In this document: piece by piece, positions 8,565-18,736 of the stretch
How the letters are laid out: each line of letters opens with the position of its first letter
Numbering within the stretch: position 1 is the first letter of the stretch
Source of the DNA: an uncultured Opitutia bacterium
GTDB lineage: Bacteria; Verrucomicrobiota; Verrucomicrobiia; Opitutales; Opitutaceae
DNA: 64,000 nucleotides
Direction: 5' to 3'
NCBI GenBank assembly: GCA_903827245.1
Contig: CAIKHO010000022.1
Coordinates: forward strand, 57,015 to 121,014
Translations under genes and position numbers: made by a program
The notes under the pieces: model-generated
Database searches by the model: none
What the model saw: only the letters and a program-made list of their open reading frames with translations
What the model was told of the DNA's origin: nothing

Positions 8565-11378
8565 TCATTTGTTCAGGAATAGATCACTCTGGATGAGCCG
8601 GTCCACAAGGCTGCGGACCCCGTATTGCTGTGCCTTGGCGCCCTCGATGATCCGCTCGATCTGCGCGCGATCGCTGAAGCGCACCGGCGCGCCCGTGGCG
8701 TAAACCGCCAGCTGCCGGGCGAGATTGCGCGCGATCTGCGTCTCGTCAGCCAGGAGGAGCCGCTTGAAATCCCGGATATCCTTGAAGCTGCGGCCATCCG
8801 CCAGCTGGCCGCTGGAGTCGACCGGCAGCGCATAGTGGAAGACAAACGGCCAGCCATTCTTGCCGAAACCCGGTTCCACGATCCCGTCCTCCGCGGTCGC
8901 ACGGTAGCGGTCGCGCCACGCACCCATCACATCGAAGCTCTCCAGCGCAAACCCCGGCGGATCGATCTTGCTGTGACAGGCCGCACAGGTCTTGTCCGCC
9001 CGGTGCTTGTCGAGTTGCTGGCGGATCGTGACCGCGCCGCGGATGTCGGGCTCCACCGCCGGCACCGACGCCGGCGGCGGCGGCAGGTCGAGGCCCATGA
9101 TGCGTTCGCGGATCCATTTGCCGCGAAGGACCGGCGAGGTCGTCGTGCCGTTGGCCGTGACCTTGAGAACAATCGCCTGCGTCATCAGCCCGCCGCGGGG
9201 ACTGTCCGCCGGGAGCGTCACCCGGCGCATCGCGACGCCGTCCACCCCGGGAATTCCGTAGTGCGCGGCCAGGCGGTCATTCAGGAACGTGTAATCCGAG
9301 GCGACGATGTTGCGCGCCGGCAGGTTCTGGTCCAGCAGCTCGCCAAAATAAAGCCGGGTTTCCTCCAGGGCGGACTCCACCAGCGAGTCGTCAATCACGT
9401 AGTCGCTGTAAAGCGTCGTGGAAGGCGACGTGTCGTTCACCTTCCTGAGTTCCAGCCAGTAGTCGAGAAATGCCTCCACGAACCGCCGGGATTTCGGATC
9501 CGCCAGCATCCGGTCGGTCTGGGCCCGCAACACTTCCGGCCGGTGCAACTCTCCGCGCGCGGCAAGGGCGCGCAGCGTGTCGTCCGGGCCGGAGTTCCAC
9601 AGGAAAAGCGACAGGCGCGTCGCCAGGGCGAAGTCATCCAGCCGGCCGGGGTTTTCCTGGATGAAGACATAGCCGGGCGACGAAAGCACCGCCGTGTAGC
9701 CGGCCAGCATCGCGCCCGCAAAGCCGAGGCCGGCATCCATGCGCTGGTTAATCAACCCGAGGAAGAGCTGCACATCCTCCTCCGCGACGGGCCGGCGGTA
9801 GGCGCGCTGCATGAATGCGCGCAGCAGGCGCTCCGCGTCCTGTCGGGGATGCGCCGTGACAACCTCGACCATCGCAGTCGTCATGGCCGCGCCCCCGCGG
9901 CCCCCGGCGAAGGCAAAGCCTCCGCCACCTCTCTGGTTGCCACCCCGCGCGGCGCCCGGCGGCGTCCCGGCGACGACGTCGATTGCGACCCCGGGCGTAC
10001 CTGCTTCCACCTTCTTCAACGGAAGGTCCCCAAAGAGCAGGCCGTACCCGGCGGACGCCGGCTCGTCGTAGAGTGGACCCTCGACTTCCATCCAGCGGAA
10101 GGCGACTCCCGGCATCCCGTCCCGCTGGGCCAGCGGATTTGTGTAGCCGTCCGGAATCCCTGTGGGCCGAGAGCGAAAAAATCGCGACGCATCCGTGACG
10201 ACGACATCGTTGGCCACGAGCCAGACATCGTCGACCGTGCTGACGCTGGGCTCCGGCGTGATATCGAATGCCCCCACCCGGCGGTTCAATGTTCCGCCCT
10301 TGGCATAAATGGTGATGGGCTCGTACCGCCGGCCCGGGGAGATGTCGGCGAAATTCGGTCGGTGCCACTCCGGCGGCAGCACCGCGATTTGCGTGGGATC
10401 GCCGCCCTTGGGGGTTTTGCCGATAAAGGAGACCGTTGGATGGCGCGTCCCGCCCGGCCCGACCCACACCGTGTAACCGTTGAAACGCAGCCGGTACCGG
10501 CCGGCCACCGGCGCCCGGAAGCCGCCCCAAGTCGAGCCGAAGCCGGTGGAATAGTTGCTCGCGGTCCAGCCCATGGCCTCCTGCTCGCGCACGGCCGGAT
10601 CGGCGTCGCCCACCGTCATGGGCGCCTTGCCCGCGACGATGTCCGGCTGGGCCTTCGTGCCCAGCACGGGGAATTTCTGCCGGTCGGGATTGCCGTCATC
10701 GCCCCCGCCGCGGATCGTGAAGCTCTGGCGCGCATAATAGCGCGTGGTAACCGTGGGCGGACGCACGAATTGCACGCTGATCGCCTGGCGCAGCGCATAA
10801 TCGGCCGCGCTCATGTATCGCGCCATGTGCACGTAGGAAACGTCCAGCGCCTCGCTCACCTTGTTGAAGCGGTAGGCCTCGCCGTCCTCCGGCAGCTGGT
10901 CCTTCACCTGCAGCCAGGGCGCCTGCAGCAAATCCCGCAGACCGTTCTCGTACTCGCTGCGGTTGAGCCGCCGCTCCGTCGCCCGGCCTTCGCGCGCGGC
11001 GATCTCCGTCTCGTAGGCGGTCAAGGAGGACTCCATCCCTTGAAGAAAGGCGGCCAGCTCGGCTGCATCCGGGTGCTTCTTCCCCTTCGGCGGCATCTCC
11101 CCCGCCTGCAGCCGGTCGTGCACCTTCACCCAGGTCTGAAAGTTGGTCCGATCGCCCGGAACGTAACCCAGGTTCCCCAGGTCCAGGCCACCCTCCAGAT
11201 CGATGTCGTTGTGGCACGACGCGCAATACTTCTCGGTGAACGCCTCGGCTCCCGCAAAGACCGGTGCACTGCGCAGGGGCTGCACGCCAAGCAACCCGAC
11301 CGCGGCCAGCAGCGCGGCGCAGGACCGCAATCCGGTTCCACGATGGCCGGCCGGCGGGAAAATGGGGGTAAGCGTCAT
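8565..11378 (-). CDS. DUF1587/DUF1595/DUF1592/DUF1588/DUF1585 planctomycete-type cytochrome protein
   Basis: This is a large secreted protein of about 937 aa with a multi-domain layout known from Planctomycetota and Verrucomicrobiota. After the leader, a cytochrome-like module carries CASCH ([15 protein letters not shown]). Then come the DUF1587 motif ([15 protein letters not shown]), a long central region with a carbohydrate-binding-like insertion, DUF1595 ([16 protein letters not shown]), DUF1592 ([13 protein letters not shown]), DUF1588 with a second haem motif CAACH ([18 protein letters not shown]), and C-terminal DUF1585. Function is unestablished; two CxxCH motifs point to electron transfer. 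It is followed by its usual DUF1552 partner. I chose the ATG at 11378; the frame is open to 11537 but the extra residues do not look coding. A Gly/Arg-rich stretch around residue 490 is unusual. Confidence 0.9.
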   Translation of the reverse strand: MTLTPIFPPAGHRGTGLRSCAALLAAVGLLGVQPLRSAPVFAGAEAFTEKYCASCHNDIDLEGGLDLGNLGYVPGDRTNFQTWVKVHDRLQAGEMPPKGKKHPDAAELAAFLQGMESSLTAYETEIAAREGRATERRLNRSEYENGLRDLLQAPWLQVKDQLPEDGEAYRFNKVSEALDVSYVHMARYMSAADYALRQAISVQFVRPPTVTTRYYARQSFTIRGGGDDGNPDRQKFPVLGTKAQPDIVAGKAPMTVGDADPAVREQEAMGWTASNYSTGFGSTWGGFRAPVAGRYRLRFNGYTVWVGPGGTRHPTVSFIGKTPKGGDPTQIAVLPPEWHRPNFADISPGRRYEPITIYAKGGTLNRRVGAFDITPEPSVSTVDDVWLVANDVVVTDASRFFRSRPTGIPDGYTNPLAQRDGMPGVAFRWMEVEGPLYDEPASAGYGLLFGDLPLKKVEAGTPGVAIDVVAGTPPGAARGGNQRGGGGFAFAGGRGGAAMTTAMVEVVTAHPRQDAERLLRAFMQRAYRRPVAEEDVQLFLGLINQRMDAGLGFAGAMLAGYTAVLSSPGYVFIQENPGRLDDFALATRLSLFLWNSGPDDTLRALAARGELHRPEVLRAQTDRMLADPKSRRFVEAFLDYWLELRKVNDTSPSTTLYSDYVIDDSLVESALEETRLYFGELLDQNLPARNIVASDYTFLNDRLAAHYGIPGVDGVAMRRVTLPADSPRGGLMTQAIVLKVTANGTTTSPVLRGKWIRERIMGLDLPPPPASVPAVEPDIRGAVTIRQQLDKHRADKTCAACHSKIDPPGFALESFDVMGAWRDRYRATAEDGIVEPGFGKNGWPFVFHYALPVDSSGQLADGRSFKDIRDFKRLLLADETQIARNLARQLAVYATGAPVRFSDRAQIERIIEGAKAQQYGVRSLVDRLIQSDLFLNK

Positions 11379-11679
11379 AGGGGACCAGCGCATGGGGGTA
11401 ACAGCTGGGCCTGACGTCGAAACTAAACAGCAGTTGCAAGCCAAGTGAAGGGCCGAATGAAGAATCCAACGGATCGCGCAAGCACGGTAGGGCGCGGACT
11501 CCGCTCCGGGCACAAGGACGTTCCCAGCGGCGATCAACCTTTGCCAAGCCTACGGATGGACAGGGACGGAGTCGCCGCCCGACCAAAATGGAACACCACC
11601 CTCCTACCCGCCGCTCGACATCCCGCCACTTTTGCAGGATTCTCGACCCAGGGATCGCCTTGGTGGATCCACTCCCCCC
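11379..11679. other. Intergenic region between divergent genes, nothing recognised
   Basis: This stretch of about 300 bp separates the leftward DUF1592-type gene from the rightward membrane protein gene, so it should hold promoters for both. I see no clear promoter boxes, RNA gene or repeat copy in it. Confidence 0.4.
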
Positions 11680-12267
11680 ATGCCTACCGCTTGGTCTGAA
11701 ACTGCCCCAGCCGGAGTCAGACAGTCTCCCCGCTTCCTGACGGCGTCGCTGACGCGTGAACTTGGGATCCTGCTGAGCCTGTCCGTGATGTTCCCGTACA
11801 TGATTCACCTCATCCCGGTGCCCGAGAATGCGCAGCTGGGCCCGAGACTGCTCCCGATGCTTTATACCCCGCTGCTGGCCACGCTCTGGGGACGCATGCG
11901 CTCGGCGGTGCTGGTCGCGCTGTCAGCGCCGTGGCTCAATTGGGCGCTAACCTCGCATCCCTCGCCGCCGAGCGCCATCGTGATGACAGTCCAATTGCTG
12001 GTTTTTGTGTTCACCCTCAGGATGCTTCTCACCGGCCTGGGCGCGCAGTGGTTTCTGACCGCACCGGCCTATTTTGTGGGCATGGCGGCTTCGGTGGTCA
12101 CCACCGCGGTCTTTCCCACCTTGATCGGCGGGCAGGCCGCGCTGACTTGGGCGACGAGGAGCGTGGCGATCGGTCTGCCCGGCATCGCCATGCTGGTCCT
12201 GATCAACTGGCTTGCGCTGCACTATTATCCGCCCGGCCCGGCGGGCGGTGGCCCGAAAGCGGCCTGA
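11680..12267 (+). CDS. Predicted multi-pass membrane protein of unknown function
   Basis: This 195-aa hydrophobic protein has about five to six predicted membrane helices, with the LGPRLLPMLYTPLLATLWGR segment near the first third. The compact, Gly/Leu/Pro-rich, short-loop pattern is reminiscent of ECF transporter S-components and related small membrane proteins, but I cannot assign a family. It stands between the divergent DUF1592-type operon and an MFS transporter transcribed the same way about 150 bp downstream. I chose the ATG at 11680; the frame also opens at 11632. No ligand-binding residues are recognisable. Confidence 0.65.
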   Translation: MPTAWSETAPAGVRQSPRFLTASLTRELGILLSLSVMFPYMIHLIPVPENAQLGPRLLPMLYTPLLATLWGRMRSAVLVALSAPWLNWALTSHPSPPSAIVMTVQLLVFVFTLRMLLTGLGAQWFLTAPAYFVGMAASVVTTAVFPTLIGGQAALTWATRSVAIGLPGIAMLVLINWLALHYYPPGPAGGGPKAA

Positions 12268-12416
12268 GTCGGCGGATAGGCGGGAATTAATTTCGTTCTT
12301 TTTGGTTTCAGAGCGTTCGCACCCCACACCCCGAAAATCCCCGACGTCAGTCTGAACGATACCCTTTGGTCCGCAGCCCTGCCGGCAGGGGCGGCTTCAT
12401 CGGCATCCATTACCCC

Positions 12417-13712
12417 ATGGCCGATCTCATTGCTTCCGCACGCATCCGGCGGGTCCAGCGGACCGCGCTTGTCCTCCTCATTGTCAGCGGTGCGATCAAC
12501 TACGTGGATCGCTCCACCCTGGCGGTCGGCCTGCCGTTGATCCGGTCGGAACTTGGCCTGTCCCTGACGCAAAGCGGGTTCCTGCTCTCGGCGTTCCTTT
12601 GGACATATGCCGTTTCCCAGCTGCCTGCCGGTGTCCTGATCGACCGGTTCGGGGCGCGCTGCATGCTCTCGGCCGGTCTTGGCCTCTGGTCGCTGGCGCA
12701 GGTTCTGGGAGGACTGGTCGGCAGTTTCCGGCAGTTCATTGTCGCCCGCGTCCTCCTCGGCGTGGGCGAGTCCGCCCAGTTCCCCAGCTGTGCGCGGGTC
12801 GTGGCCGACTGGTTTCACCCGCGGGAGCGGGGCCTGGCGACCGGCTGGTGGAACTGTTCCAGCTCCCTGGGATCGGCGATCGCCGTGCCGCTGCTGACCT
12901 TCCTCATGCTCCATCTCGGCTGGCGGTGGATGTTCGCCACCATGGGACTGGCGGGACTCGTCGTCGCCGTGATCATCTACTGGCTGCACCGCAATCCCGC
13001 CGAGGTGGAACTGACGCCAGCGGAACAGGAATATCTCGCCGACGGCCTGCCGGCGGCTTCGCGGGTGACCTGGGAAAATTGGAAAAGCCTGTTCGGCTGC
13101 CGCACCACCTGGGGCATGATCGGGGGCTATTTCGGCGCGATGTATGTGCTGTGGATTTATACGACCTGGTTGCCGCAGTACCTGGAGATTGAACTGCATC
13201 TCAGCGTCGCCAAGACAGGCTGGATTGCCTCCATTCCCTTCGTGTTCGGGGTGGTCGGCAGTCTCATCGCGGGGCGGATCTGCGATACGCTGCTCCGGCG
13301 CGGATTCTCGCCCATCGCCAGCCGCAAGATTCCGCTCGTCACCTCCATGTTCGGGGTCGCGCTCTTCACCTTTCTCGCCGCGCGCGCCGTGAGTGTCGGC
13401 CTCGCGGTGACGTACATCTCGGCGTCGCTCTTCCTGCTCTACAGCATTGCCTGCGCAGCCTGGACGATGGCAACGGTGGTGGCGCCCTCGAAGTACACCG
13501 CCTCGCTCAGCTCCATCCAGAATTTCTTCGGCTATCTGGGAGCGTCCCTGGCGCCCATCGTCACCGGCATGATTGCGGAAAAGACCGGTTCATTCCGCGC
13601 CGCGTTTCTCGTCGGCGCCTTCGTCGCGGTGGCGGGCGCCATCATCCACCTGGTCCTGGTCCGCGATCCGGTGCGGCTGCAAGCCACCCCGCTCACTCAG
13701 CGAGCGGAATGA
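12417..13712 (+). CDS. MFS transporter, anion:cation symporter (hexuronate/phthalate-like) type
   Basis: This inner-membrane major facilitator of 431 aa has twelve predicted helices. The NYVDRSTLAVGLPLIRSELGLS segment after helix 1 and the RVLLGVGESAQFPSCARVVADWF motif of helices 4-5 are hallmarks of the ACS subfamily, which imports organic acids such as hexuronates, galactonate or glucarate. Its 3' end overlaps by about 20 bp the convergent gene for a LarA-like racemase. With the exported oxidases and the sugar-acid dehydratase-like enzyme encoded nearby, uptake of sugar acids made in the periplasm is a reasonable inference. I chose the ATG at 12417; an upstream in-frame start at 12366 adds residues unlike the family. 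Confidence 0.88.
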   Translation: MADLIASARIRRVQRTALVLLIVSGAINYVDRSTLAVGLPLIRSELGLSLTQSGFLLSAFLWTYAVSQLPAGVLIDRFGARCMLSAGLGLWSLAQVLGGLVGSFRQFIVARVLLGVGESAQFPSCARVVADWFHPRERGLATGWWNCSSSLGSAIAVPLLTFLMLHLGWRWMFATMGLAGLVVAVIIYWLHRNPAEVELTPAEQEYLADGLPAASRVTWENWKSLFGCRTTWGMIGGYFGAMYVLWIYTTWLPQYLEIELHLSVAKTGWIASIPFVFGVVGSLIAGRICDTLLRRGFSPIASRKIPLVTSMFGVALFTFLAARAVSVGLAVTYISASLFLLYSIACAAWTMATVVAPSKYTASLSSIQNFFGYLGASLAPIVTGMIAEKTGSFRAAFLVGAFVAVAGAIIHLVLVRDPVRLQATPLTQRAE

Positions 13713-14943
13713 TCCGGCTCGCGGCATCGAAGCCCAGTGGCCGGGCCTCGCCGATGATCTCGAGTCCGGGCGACTTCCGGATCTCCGGCAGGAGTGCCTC
13801 CGAGCATTCGATCACCCCGAGCATGAGCGTATTCCTGATGCGGACGACCCTGGCCTCCTCGGGCTGGGTCAGCCCGATGCATCCGACCGCGCTCTCGACC
13901 GCCTCCCGATCCGAGTCGAAGGTCAGCGGCAGCATGGCGGCATTGGGCGCCGATGAAGTCAGGGCGTTGATCGTGGTCTTCCTCCAGTCGATTTTTTCGA
14001 CCAGCCGCCGCGTGGTAAAGTCCGCGTTGCCAATCCCGATCGCATTGCCCCCGCTGGCCTCCGTCAGGTCGAGCGCCACGATCCGGAGGATCTGCGGGTC
14101 CTTGGGGAATTTCTCGCGCGGGTGCGAGGTCCGGGCAATGACGTTGGTATCCATGCCGGCCCCGGAAATGTCCTTCCCCATCTCCTCGACGACCAGCACA
14201 TCGAGCGAGGAGAACGGCAGCCGGGCCATCCATTTCCGCGCGTCCTCCAGCAACCGGCGCTCGCCCGCCTCGAGGTCGCCGGCGTTGAAGGCCGCGATGC
14301 AGGCGGTTTCGTCATGGCCGTTCTCGACGAGGCCGAGGCCGAAGCCGATGCGCCCCTTGGCCAGGACCTCGCGGGCCACCGCGATGATCACGTTCTCGAA
14401 GCCGTGGTTCACGAAGGCCCGGTGATACTGCTTGGCGCCGTGATGCTTCGCCAGGCCGATCGCCATCATCTTGAAGAGACCCGACTCGATTCCGCCCTTG
14501 AAGTCTGTGTGGGGCTTGATCCGGTTCACCACGCCGATCCAGTCGGCACTGGCCGCGATCTTGTCGCACCAGACAGGCAGGCCCAGGGCCGAGCCGATCT
14601 GCACGACCTCCATGGTGGCGCGAAGCGGGCATCCCATCGACGCTTCCGTGATGCCGTAGCCTTCGAGAATCTCGAGCTGGCCCTCGGCCGTGGCCCCGCC
14701 GTGGCTGCCCATCGCCGGAAAAACGAAGGGCGTGGCGCCCAGCTCTTTCAGGTGGTCCACCGCGGCCTGGACGACCTGTGCGATATTGGCGATGCCGCGA
14801 CTGCCCGCGCCGACGGCGACCGTGTCGCCGCGTTTGACGGGCAGGCGGGCCCCGGCCATGGCCGCATGCACCGCGGAGGGAATGTCAGCCACGCGATGGC
14901 GGGATAAATTCTGCCTGACGCGGTACATCTTCGGCAGGGGCAT
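13693..14943 (-). CDS. LarA-like nickel-pincer racemase/epimerase family protein
   Basis: This 416-aa cytoplasmic protein belongs to the lactate racemase (LarA, DUF2088) superfamily. Visible motifs are GAGSRGIAN, FPAMGSHGGAT near residue 80, and the RIKPHTDFKGG...GLFKMMAIGLAKHHGAK block, where the histidines and lysine match positions used to hold the nickel-pincer nucleotide and substrate in LarA. Family members racemise lactate or epimerise other alpha-hydroxy acids, and the substrate of this one is unknown. The cofactor-synthesis genes larB, larC and larE are not in the window. It is convergent with the MFS gene and overlaps its end. The SDR gene is divergent. A role in lactate or sugar-acid metabolism fits the context but is inference. 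Confidence 0.85.
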   Translation of the reverse strand: MPLPKMYRVRQNLSRHRVADIPSAVHAAMAGARLPVKRGDTVAVGAGSRGIANIAQVVQAAVDHLKELGATPFVFPAMGSHGGATAEGQLEILEGYGITEASMGCPLRATMEVVQIGSALGLPVWCDKIAASADWIGVVNRIKPHTDFKGGIESGLFKMMAIGLAKHHGAKQYHRAFVNHGFENVIIAVAREVLAKGRIGFGLGLVENGHDETACIAAFNAGDLEAGERRLLEDARKWMARLPFSSLDVLVVEEMGKDISGAGMDTNVIARTSHPREKFPKDPQILRIVALDLTEASGGNAIGIGNADFTTRRLVEKIDWRKTTINALTSSAPNAAMLPLTFDSDREAVESAVGCIGLTQPEEARVVRIRNTLMLGVIECSEALLPEIRKSPGLEIIGEARPLGFDAASRIIPLAE

Positions 14944-15052
14944 GAGGCACCGTGGACAGGTGGTCGCTCCGGGACAATTAAGATTTCAAACTGCCGGCCG
15001 CCCGTCTCGCCCCGCGCTTGCCAAGCCAAAGCCCGAACGGTACGCCATCCTC

Positions 15053-15835
15053 ATGCCCCACCCCTCCAAATTGTCCGGGAAACGCGCCTTGGTGACCGCC
15101 GGCGCCCAAGGAATCGGCCTGGCGATCAGCCGCGAGCTGCTGGCCGCCGGCTGCGATGTCTTTGTCCATTTCCATCGCAGTGCTGACGCCGCGAAGGCCT
15201 TGGTTGGCGAGGCCGCGAAGCTCGGCCGCCGTTGCGGTTGTGCCGGCGCCGATCTGACCGAGTCCGAGGAATGCGACCGCTTGGTCACCGAGGCCGTGGC
15301 CTTTCTCGGCGGGCTCGATATTCTCGTGAACAATGCAGGCACGATGGTAGCCAAGCTTCTGCTCGCCGACGCCAGCGACGATTTCTGGGCCGAGGTCATG
15401 TCGCTCAACATGGGCAGCATGAGGAAGGTGACCCGCGCAGCCGTGCCGCATCTCGCGACCGCCGCCCGGACCGGCGGCGGCGCCAGCATCGTCAACATTT
15501 CCTCGGTCGCCGGGCGGAAGGGCGGAGCCCCAGGCACCCTCGCCTATTCGACCGCGAAGGGTGCCACGCTGGCATTCACCCGGGCCCTGGCCGAGGAGCT
15601 CGGCCCCCAAGGGATCCGCGTCAACGCAATCACCCCCGGCCTGATCCTTGGCTCCCAGTTTCACGCGATCCATACCAAGCCCGAGGCGATACCCGGCATT
15701 GTCGCCGGCATTCCGCTCGGCCGGCCCGGGACCACCGAGGATGTCGCAAGGGCCGTGACCTTCCTGGCCGCCGAATTCGACGGCTTCATCTCCGGCGCCA
15801 CGCTGGATATTAACGGTGCCGCGTACCGGGCCTGA
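15053..15835 (+). CDS. SDR family NAD(P)-dependent oxidoreductase
   Basis: This is a classical short-chain dehydrogenase of 260 aa. It shows the Rossmann motif TAGAQGIG near residues 15-22, NNAG near residue 87, the catalytic serine in IVNISS, the YSTAK motif with Tyr and Lys, and the VNAITPG segment. It is cytoplasmic and probably oxidises or reduces a hydroxyl of a sugar acid or sugar. In sugar-acid pathways SDRs of this size act as sugar or 2-keto-3-deoxy acid dehydrogenases. It is transcribed divergently from the LarA-like gene, 109 bp apart. I chose the ATG at 15053 because the family begins there; the longer open frame upstream is antisense to the LarA-like gene. Confidence 0.9.
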   Translation: MPHPSKLSGKRALVTAGAQGIGLAISRELLAAGCDVFVHFHRSADAAKALVGEAAKLGRRCGCAGADLTESEECDRLVTEAVAFLGGLDILVNNAGTMVAKLLLADASDDFWAEVMSLNMGSMRKVTRAAVPHLATAARTGGGASIVNISSVAGRKGGAPGTLAYSTAKGATLAFTRALAEELGPQGIRVNAITPGLILGSQFHAIHTKPEAIPGIVAGIPLGRPGTTEDVARAVTFLAAEFDGFISGATLDINGAAYRA

Positions 15836-15943
15836 GCCGTAGCTGAGGTAGTGCGGCCCTTTGCTCCATTCCAAGTAGGGCAGTTTAAAACGATTCCCCG
15901 TTACGACGAGGAAAGGAGCTCGGCCGAATCGGGCACAGATGTT

Positions 15944-15995
15944 GGGGCGGCGACCTCCCGGTCGCCGTCCGACGCGACGGGGACGTCGCGCCTCC
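15944..15995. repeat. Palindromic repeat, family C copy 3
   Basis: This 52-bp inverted repeat, close to the copies at 3871-3923 and 8482-8534, lies between the convergent SDR gene and the exported DapA-like gene. In this position it could also serve as a bidirectional transcription barrier, although no U-tract is present. Confidence 0.75.
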
Positions 15996-16087
15996 ATCGG
16001 AGTCGGAACATAATGTGAGGGCGTACCCTGCAGTTCAAACGGTACGACTGCCCAATTCCGGCGCGGAAGCGCCGCTGTCAGCCAGAC

Positions 16088-17170
16088 TCAGGCCTTCAAA
16101 TACGGCTTCAGTGAAGCGACCAGCGCCTGCAGGGACTTCTTGCCTTCCTCGTCGAGGGGCTGGATGGGCTTGGTCCCCACCGCCAGCTTGGCCGACTTGG
16201 AGAATCCGCCGGCCACCGGTTTCCTCGCTGCGTAGGTGTTGAACACGCCGCGCGCCATGAGGACGTACTTCATGCCCTCGGTGCCAAAACGCAGCATGGA
16301 CTCAAGCGCCTGGAGCGTCCGCGCGTGATTCTCGCGGGCCTCGTCGTGCTTGCCCGCCTGCCAGAGGTCGAACGTCGTCGCGTAGAGATCCGCGAATCCT
16401 GCCGCGGGCATGCTGCCGGAAAAGCCAGCGGCCATTTCCTCCATCAGCTTGCGGCCGTGGGCCCCGGAAAAGACCTTGATCTCATCATGGCTCTTCTCGC
16501 GCAGCGGCCCGACGCGGGCCAGCGGATCGCCGGCCTCGTCCTTGACATAACGCATGTTCGGAACCGTGCGGTAGAGCTCGAGGATCAGATCCACACTCAT
16601 GTCGCCCACGGCCTGCACAAACATCGGCAGGCTCGTCGATTTTCCCACCTCCCGGTAGTATTTCAGGATGGCATCCGCGTCGGCATTCTCGGCCGGTGGC
16701 AGCGAAATGATGGCATCGGCGCCGACCCGCTCGGCCTGCGCGGTGTAGCGCCGGACGGCCGCAAGGTCCGCTCCCTGGACGCCCATGATCACGGCCGGGC
16801 GCAACTTGCGGCCGGCGTGACCGATCGCCTCCATGCCGTCCATGCGCTCGGTTTCCGACAGGGTCGCCCACTCGCTGGCAATCTGCGGCCAGACGAAACC
16901 CTGCACGCCACCGCGGTCGATGAACTCCACCTGCCGGACGAGCGCGTCAATATCGAGTTTGTCCGCCGGAGTGAACGGTGTCTGGGCGATGGGGAAGATG
17001 CCCCGCAGCTGCTTGCCGGTTACATTCGGCCCGCCCACCACCGCGAAGCCGCGATGATACAGGCCGAGCCCGATGGCTCCGGCGCCGACCCAGCGCAGGA
17101 ACTCGCGCCGGTTCAGCTGACTGAAATCGGCGGCGCGCGGTGACTTGGAGGTTGGGGCGATCGTAGGCAT
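16088..17170 (-). CDS. Tat-exported DapA-fold protein, paralogue 1 (non-canonical active site)
   Basis: This 360-aa protein has the dihydrodipicolinate synthase/N-acetylneuraminate lyase fold. It is preceded by a twin-arginine leader (NRREFLRWVGAGAIGLGL, residues ~20-38), which suggests a periplasmic location. The Schiff-base lysine is present at K210 (RYVKDEAG). The usual GTTGE motif is replaced by WPQIASEW (residues ~94-101), and the YNxP tyrosine motif by FVQAVGD (~184-190). Canonical DapA or KDG-aldolase chemistry is therefore doubtful, though a Schiff-base enzyme is still likely. It lies 56 bp downstream of the beta-propeller gene on the same strand. Paralogues at 21590 and 30484 share every one of these changes. 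Confidence 0.85.
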   Translation of the reverse strand: MPTIAPTSKSPRAADFSQLNRREFLRWVGAGAIGLGLYHRGFAVVGGPNVTGKQLRGIFPIAQTPFTPADKLDIDALVRQVEFIDRGGVQGFVWPQIASEWATLSETERMDGMEAIGHAGRKLRPAVIMGVQGADLAAVRRYTAQAERVGADAIISLPPAENADADAILKYYREVGKSTSLPMFVQAVGDMSVDLILELYRTVPNMRYVKDEAGDPLARVGPLREKSHDEIKVFSGAHGRKLMEEMAAGFSGSMPAAGFADLYATTFDLWQAGKHDEARENHARTLQALESMLRFGTEGMKYVLMARGVFNTYAARKPVAGGFSKSAKLAVGTKPIQPLDEEGKKSLQALVASLKPYLKA

Positions 17171-17226
17171 GGGTGGACGGAGCGACAGCGGCGCGCGGGC
17201 GCAGCAACTGCCGGTTCAGAGAACAA

Positions 17227-18489
17227 TTATTTCTTCGTGTTGTTGGCGCGCGGCCCGGGCATGGGAATCTCGGTGGTGGCCGTGCCGGGGCCGTCGCCCA
17301 TCGCCAGCGTTCCATTGCCGAACTGGTTCGAGACGCGGGTCAATTTCCCGTTCACGAAGAGCATGTCCAGGACCTTCTCGCTGTACAGGGGACGGCCGTA
17401 CTCATCCTTCAGGTGCCCGACGATCTGCCGGCTCTTTGTGTCGATCACGTCGCCCGAGGAGCAATAAATCAGCTTTCCATCCAAACCCGGCGTGAGCCAG
17501 TACGGGCCATGGGAAGTCTTGATGTCCGCGATCTGCTTCGCGGGGCTCACGGTGTTGTCGAAGATGTGGATGTAGTCGTTGAGACCGTCGCAGAGCCAGA
17601 CTTCCTTCTCGTTATTGACCAGGGCGATGCCGTGGCTCGGGCAACCGTGCGGAATCCGGGGGCGCGGCGTGACATCCCACTTCTCGTGCCAGGGAAATCC
17701 GGTTACTTCCACCTTCTGGACGATCTGGCCGGTTTTGACGTCCGCAACGAGGTATCCGAGCAGGTTGTTCTGGTTGGTGTAGATCAGGGAGGAATCATGG
17801 TTCACCACGAAGACACGGATGTTGTCGGGAAAGGGGATCGTCTTGACGAGGGAGTGGTTGGTCGTGTCAGCGATGCCCATGACCTTGCCGTTGGGCGCCA
17901 TGAACGCCGTCTTGCCGTCTGCGCTCAGGTTGAGGTTGTGCGCGCCGGGGCTAAGGGGCGAATGGACGGTCGTGATGAGTGTGCCGTCCTTCGGGTTCAC
18001 GACGTACCAGTAGTCCTTGAGGTCGGAGCCCACATACATGAATGACGAGTCGGGCGCCATCTGCGGGCGCTCGCAGCACTCGCCGTCGAGGACGTTTTCC
18101 CAGACCTTCTTTTCCGTCTTCAGGTCGAAGCCGGCGAGCCGGCCGCGCGTCGCCAGGTAGATCATCTGCGTGTCCGTGCTGGCGGTGACCCCGGCGATCT
18201 GCTCGGGAAACCCGCTCGCGGGCACCTCCCAAGTCGGGATGCGCTTCACAAAGTTAAAGTTGTTCGCGGCGTCGAGGACGATGATCCCCGTGCCATTTTG
18301 GTCCCAAGCCCCTTCGAGGGTGCCGGGGAGCGTCACGTAGATCAGCTCTTTCTCCGACGGCGGCCTCAGGCCGCCGTTGGTCCGGGCGGCGGGCCGAACC
18401 GGAATCTGCGACCACAGGGCGGCCGGGCCGATGATGAGACTGGCCGCAAAAACCATCGCGGCGTTTCGGATAACTTTATTCATGTGCAT
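17227..18489 (-). CDS. Secreted beta-propeller (YVTN/cytochrome d1-like) protein
   Basis: This 420-aa exported protein has an N-terminal signal sequence (MNKVIRNAAMVFAASLIIGPAALWSQ). A chain of beta-propeller blades follows, with repeats such as YVTLPGTLEGAWDQNGTGIIVLDAANN, MIYLATRGRLAGFDLKTEKKVWEN and YVVNPKDGTLITTVHSP. It resembles YncE-type and cytochrome d1-like propellers but has no CxxCH and no obvious haem ligands. It may be a binding or scaffold protein in the periplasm. It is the first gene of a probable operon with the Tat-exported DapA-like protein downstream, and is divergent from a PQQ quinohaemoprotein gene. I chose the ATG at 18489 because a GGAG ribosome-binding site lies about 10 nt upstream. 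Confidence 0.8.
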   Translation of the reverse strand: MHMNKVIRNAAMVFAASLIIGPAALWSQIPVRPAARTNGGLRPPSEKELIYVTLPGTLEGAWDQNGTGIIVLDAANNFNFVKRIPTWEVPASGFPEQIAGVTASTDTQMIYLATRGRLAGFDLKTEKKVWENVLDGECCERPQMAPDSSFMYVGSDLKDYWYVVNPKDGTLITTVHSPLSPGAHNLNLSADGKTAFMAPNGKVMGIADTTNHSLVKTIPFPDNIRVFVVNHDSSLIYTNQNNLLGYLVADVKTGQIVQKVEVTGFPWHEKWDVTPRPRIPHGCPSHGIALVNNEKEVWLCDGLNDYIHIFDNTVSPAKQIADIKTSHGPYWLTPGLDGKLIYCSSGDVIDTKSRQIVGHLKDEYGRPLYSEKVLDMLFVNGKLTRVSNQFGNGTLAMGDGPGTATTEIPMPGPRANNTKK

Positions 18490-18736
18490 CGTCGAATATC
18501 TCCAATTCGTGGTGGTTCTCGCAAATCTGCTGAAGGGTACGGAGCGGGGTGAAAGCAGGTTTAGCCGATGGTTGATCGAGGGTGATGTCAACGCCCAAGG
18601 AATGACGTCCCAACCTGGCGGAGGTTCTTAAAAATTTAACCCCGTCCAAGGGAAGATGTGCGGCCGAACCGCGGCCCAAGGCAGATGCGCAGGGGTTGGA
18701 GTTGCCTAATGCCGATCGCGTGTTTTTGCTGCGCAC
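18490..18736. promoter_or_regulatory. Divergent promoter region, beta-propeller/DapA-like operon versus quinohaemoprotein
   Basis: The 247-bp gap separates two divergent starts, so promoters for both directions must lie here. I cannot point to convincing -35/-10 boxes or an operator. The shared control region suggests that the two transcripts are co-regulated. Confidence 0.4.

Noticed and set aside
8625..11414. Long rightward open frame opposite the DUF1592-type gene
   Set aside because: Arg/His/Leu-rich translation, no family features; it mirrors the codon structure of the true gene on the other strand.
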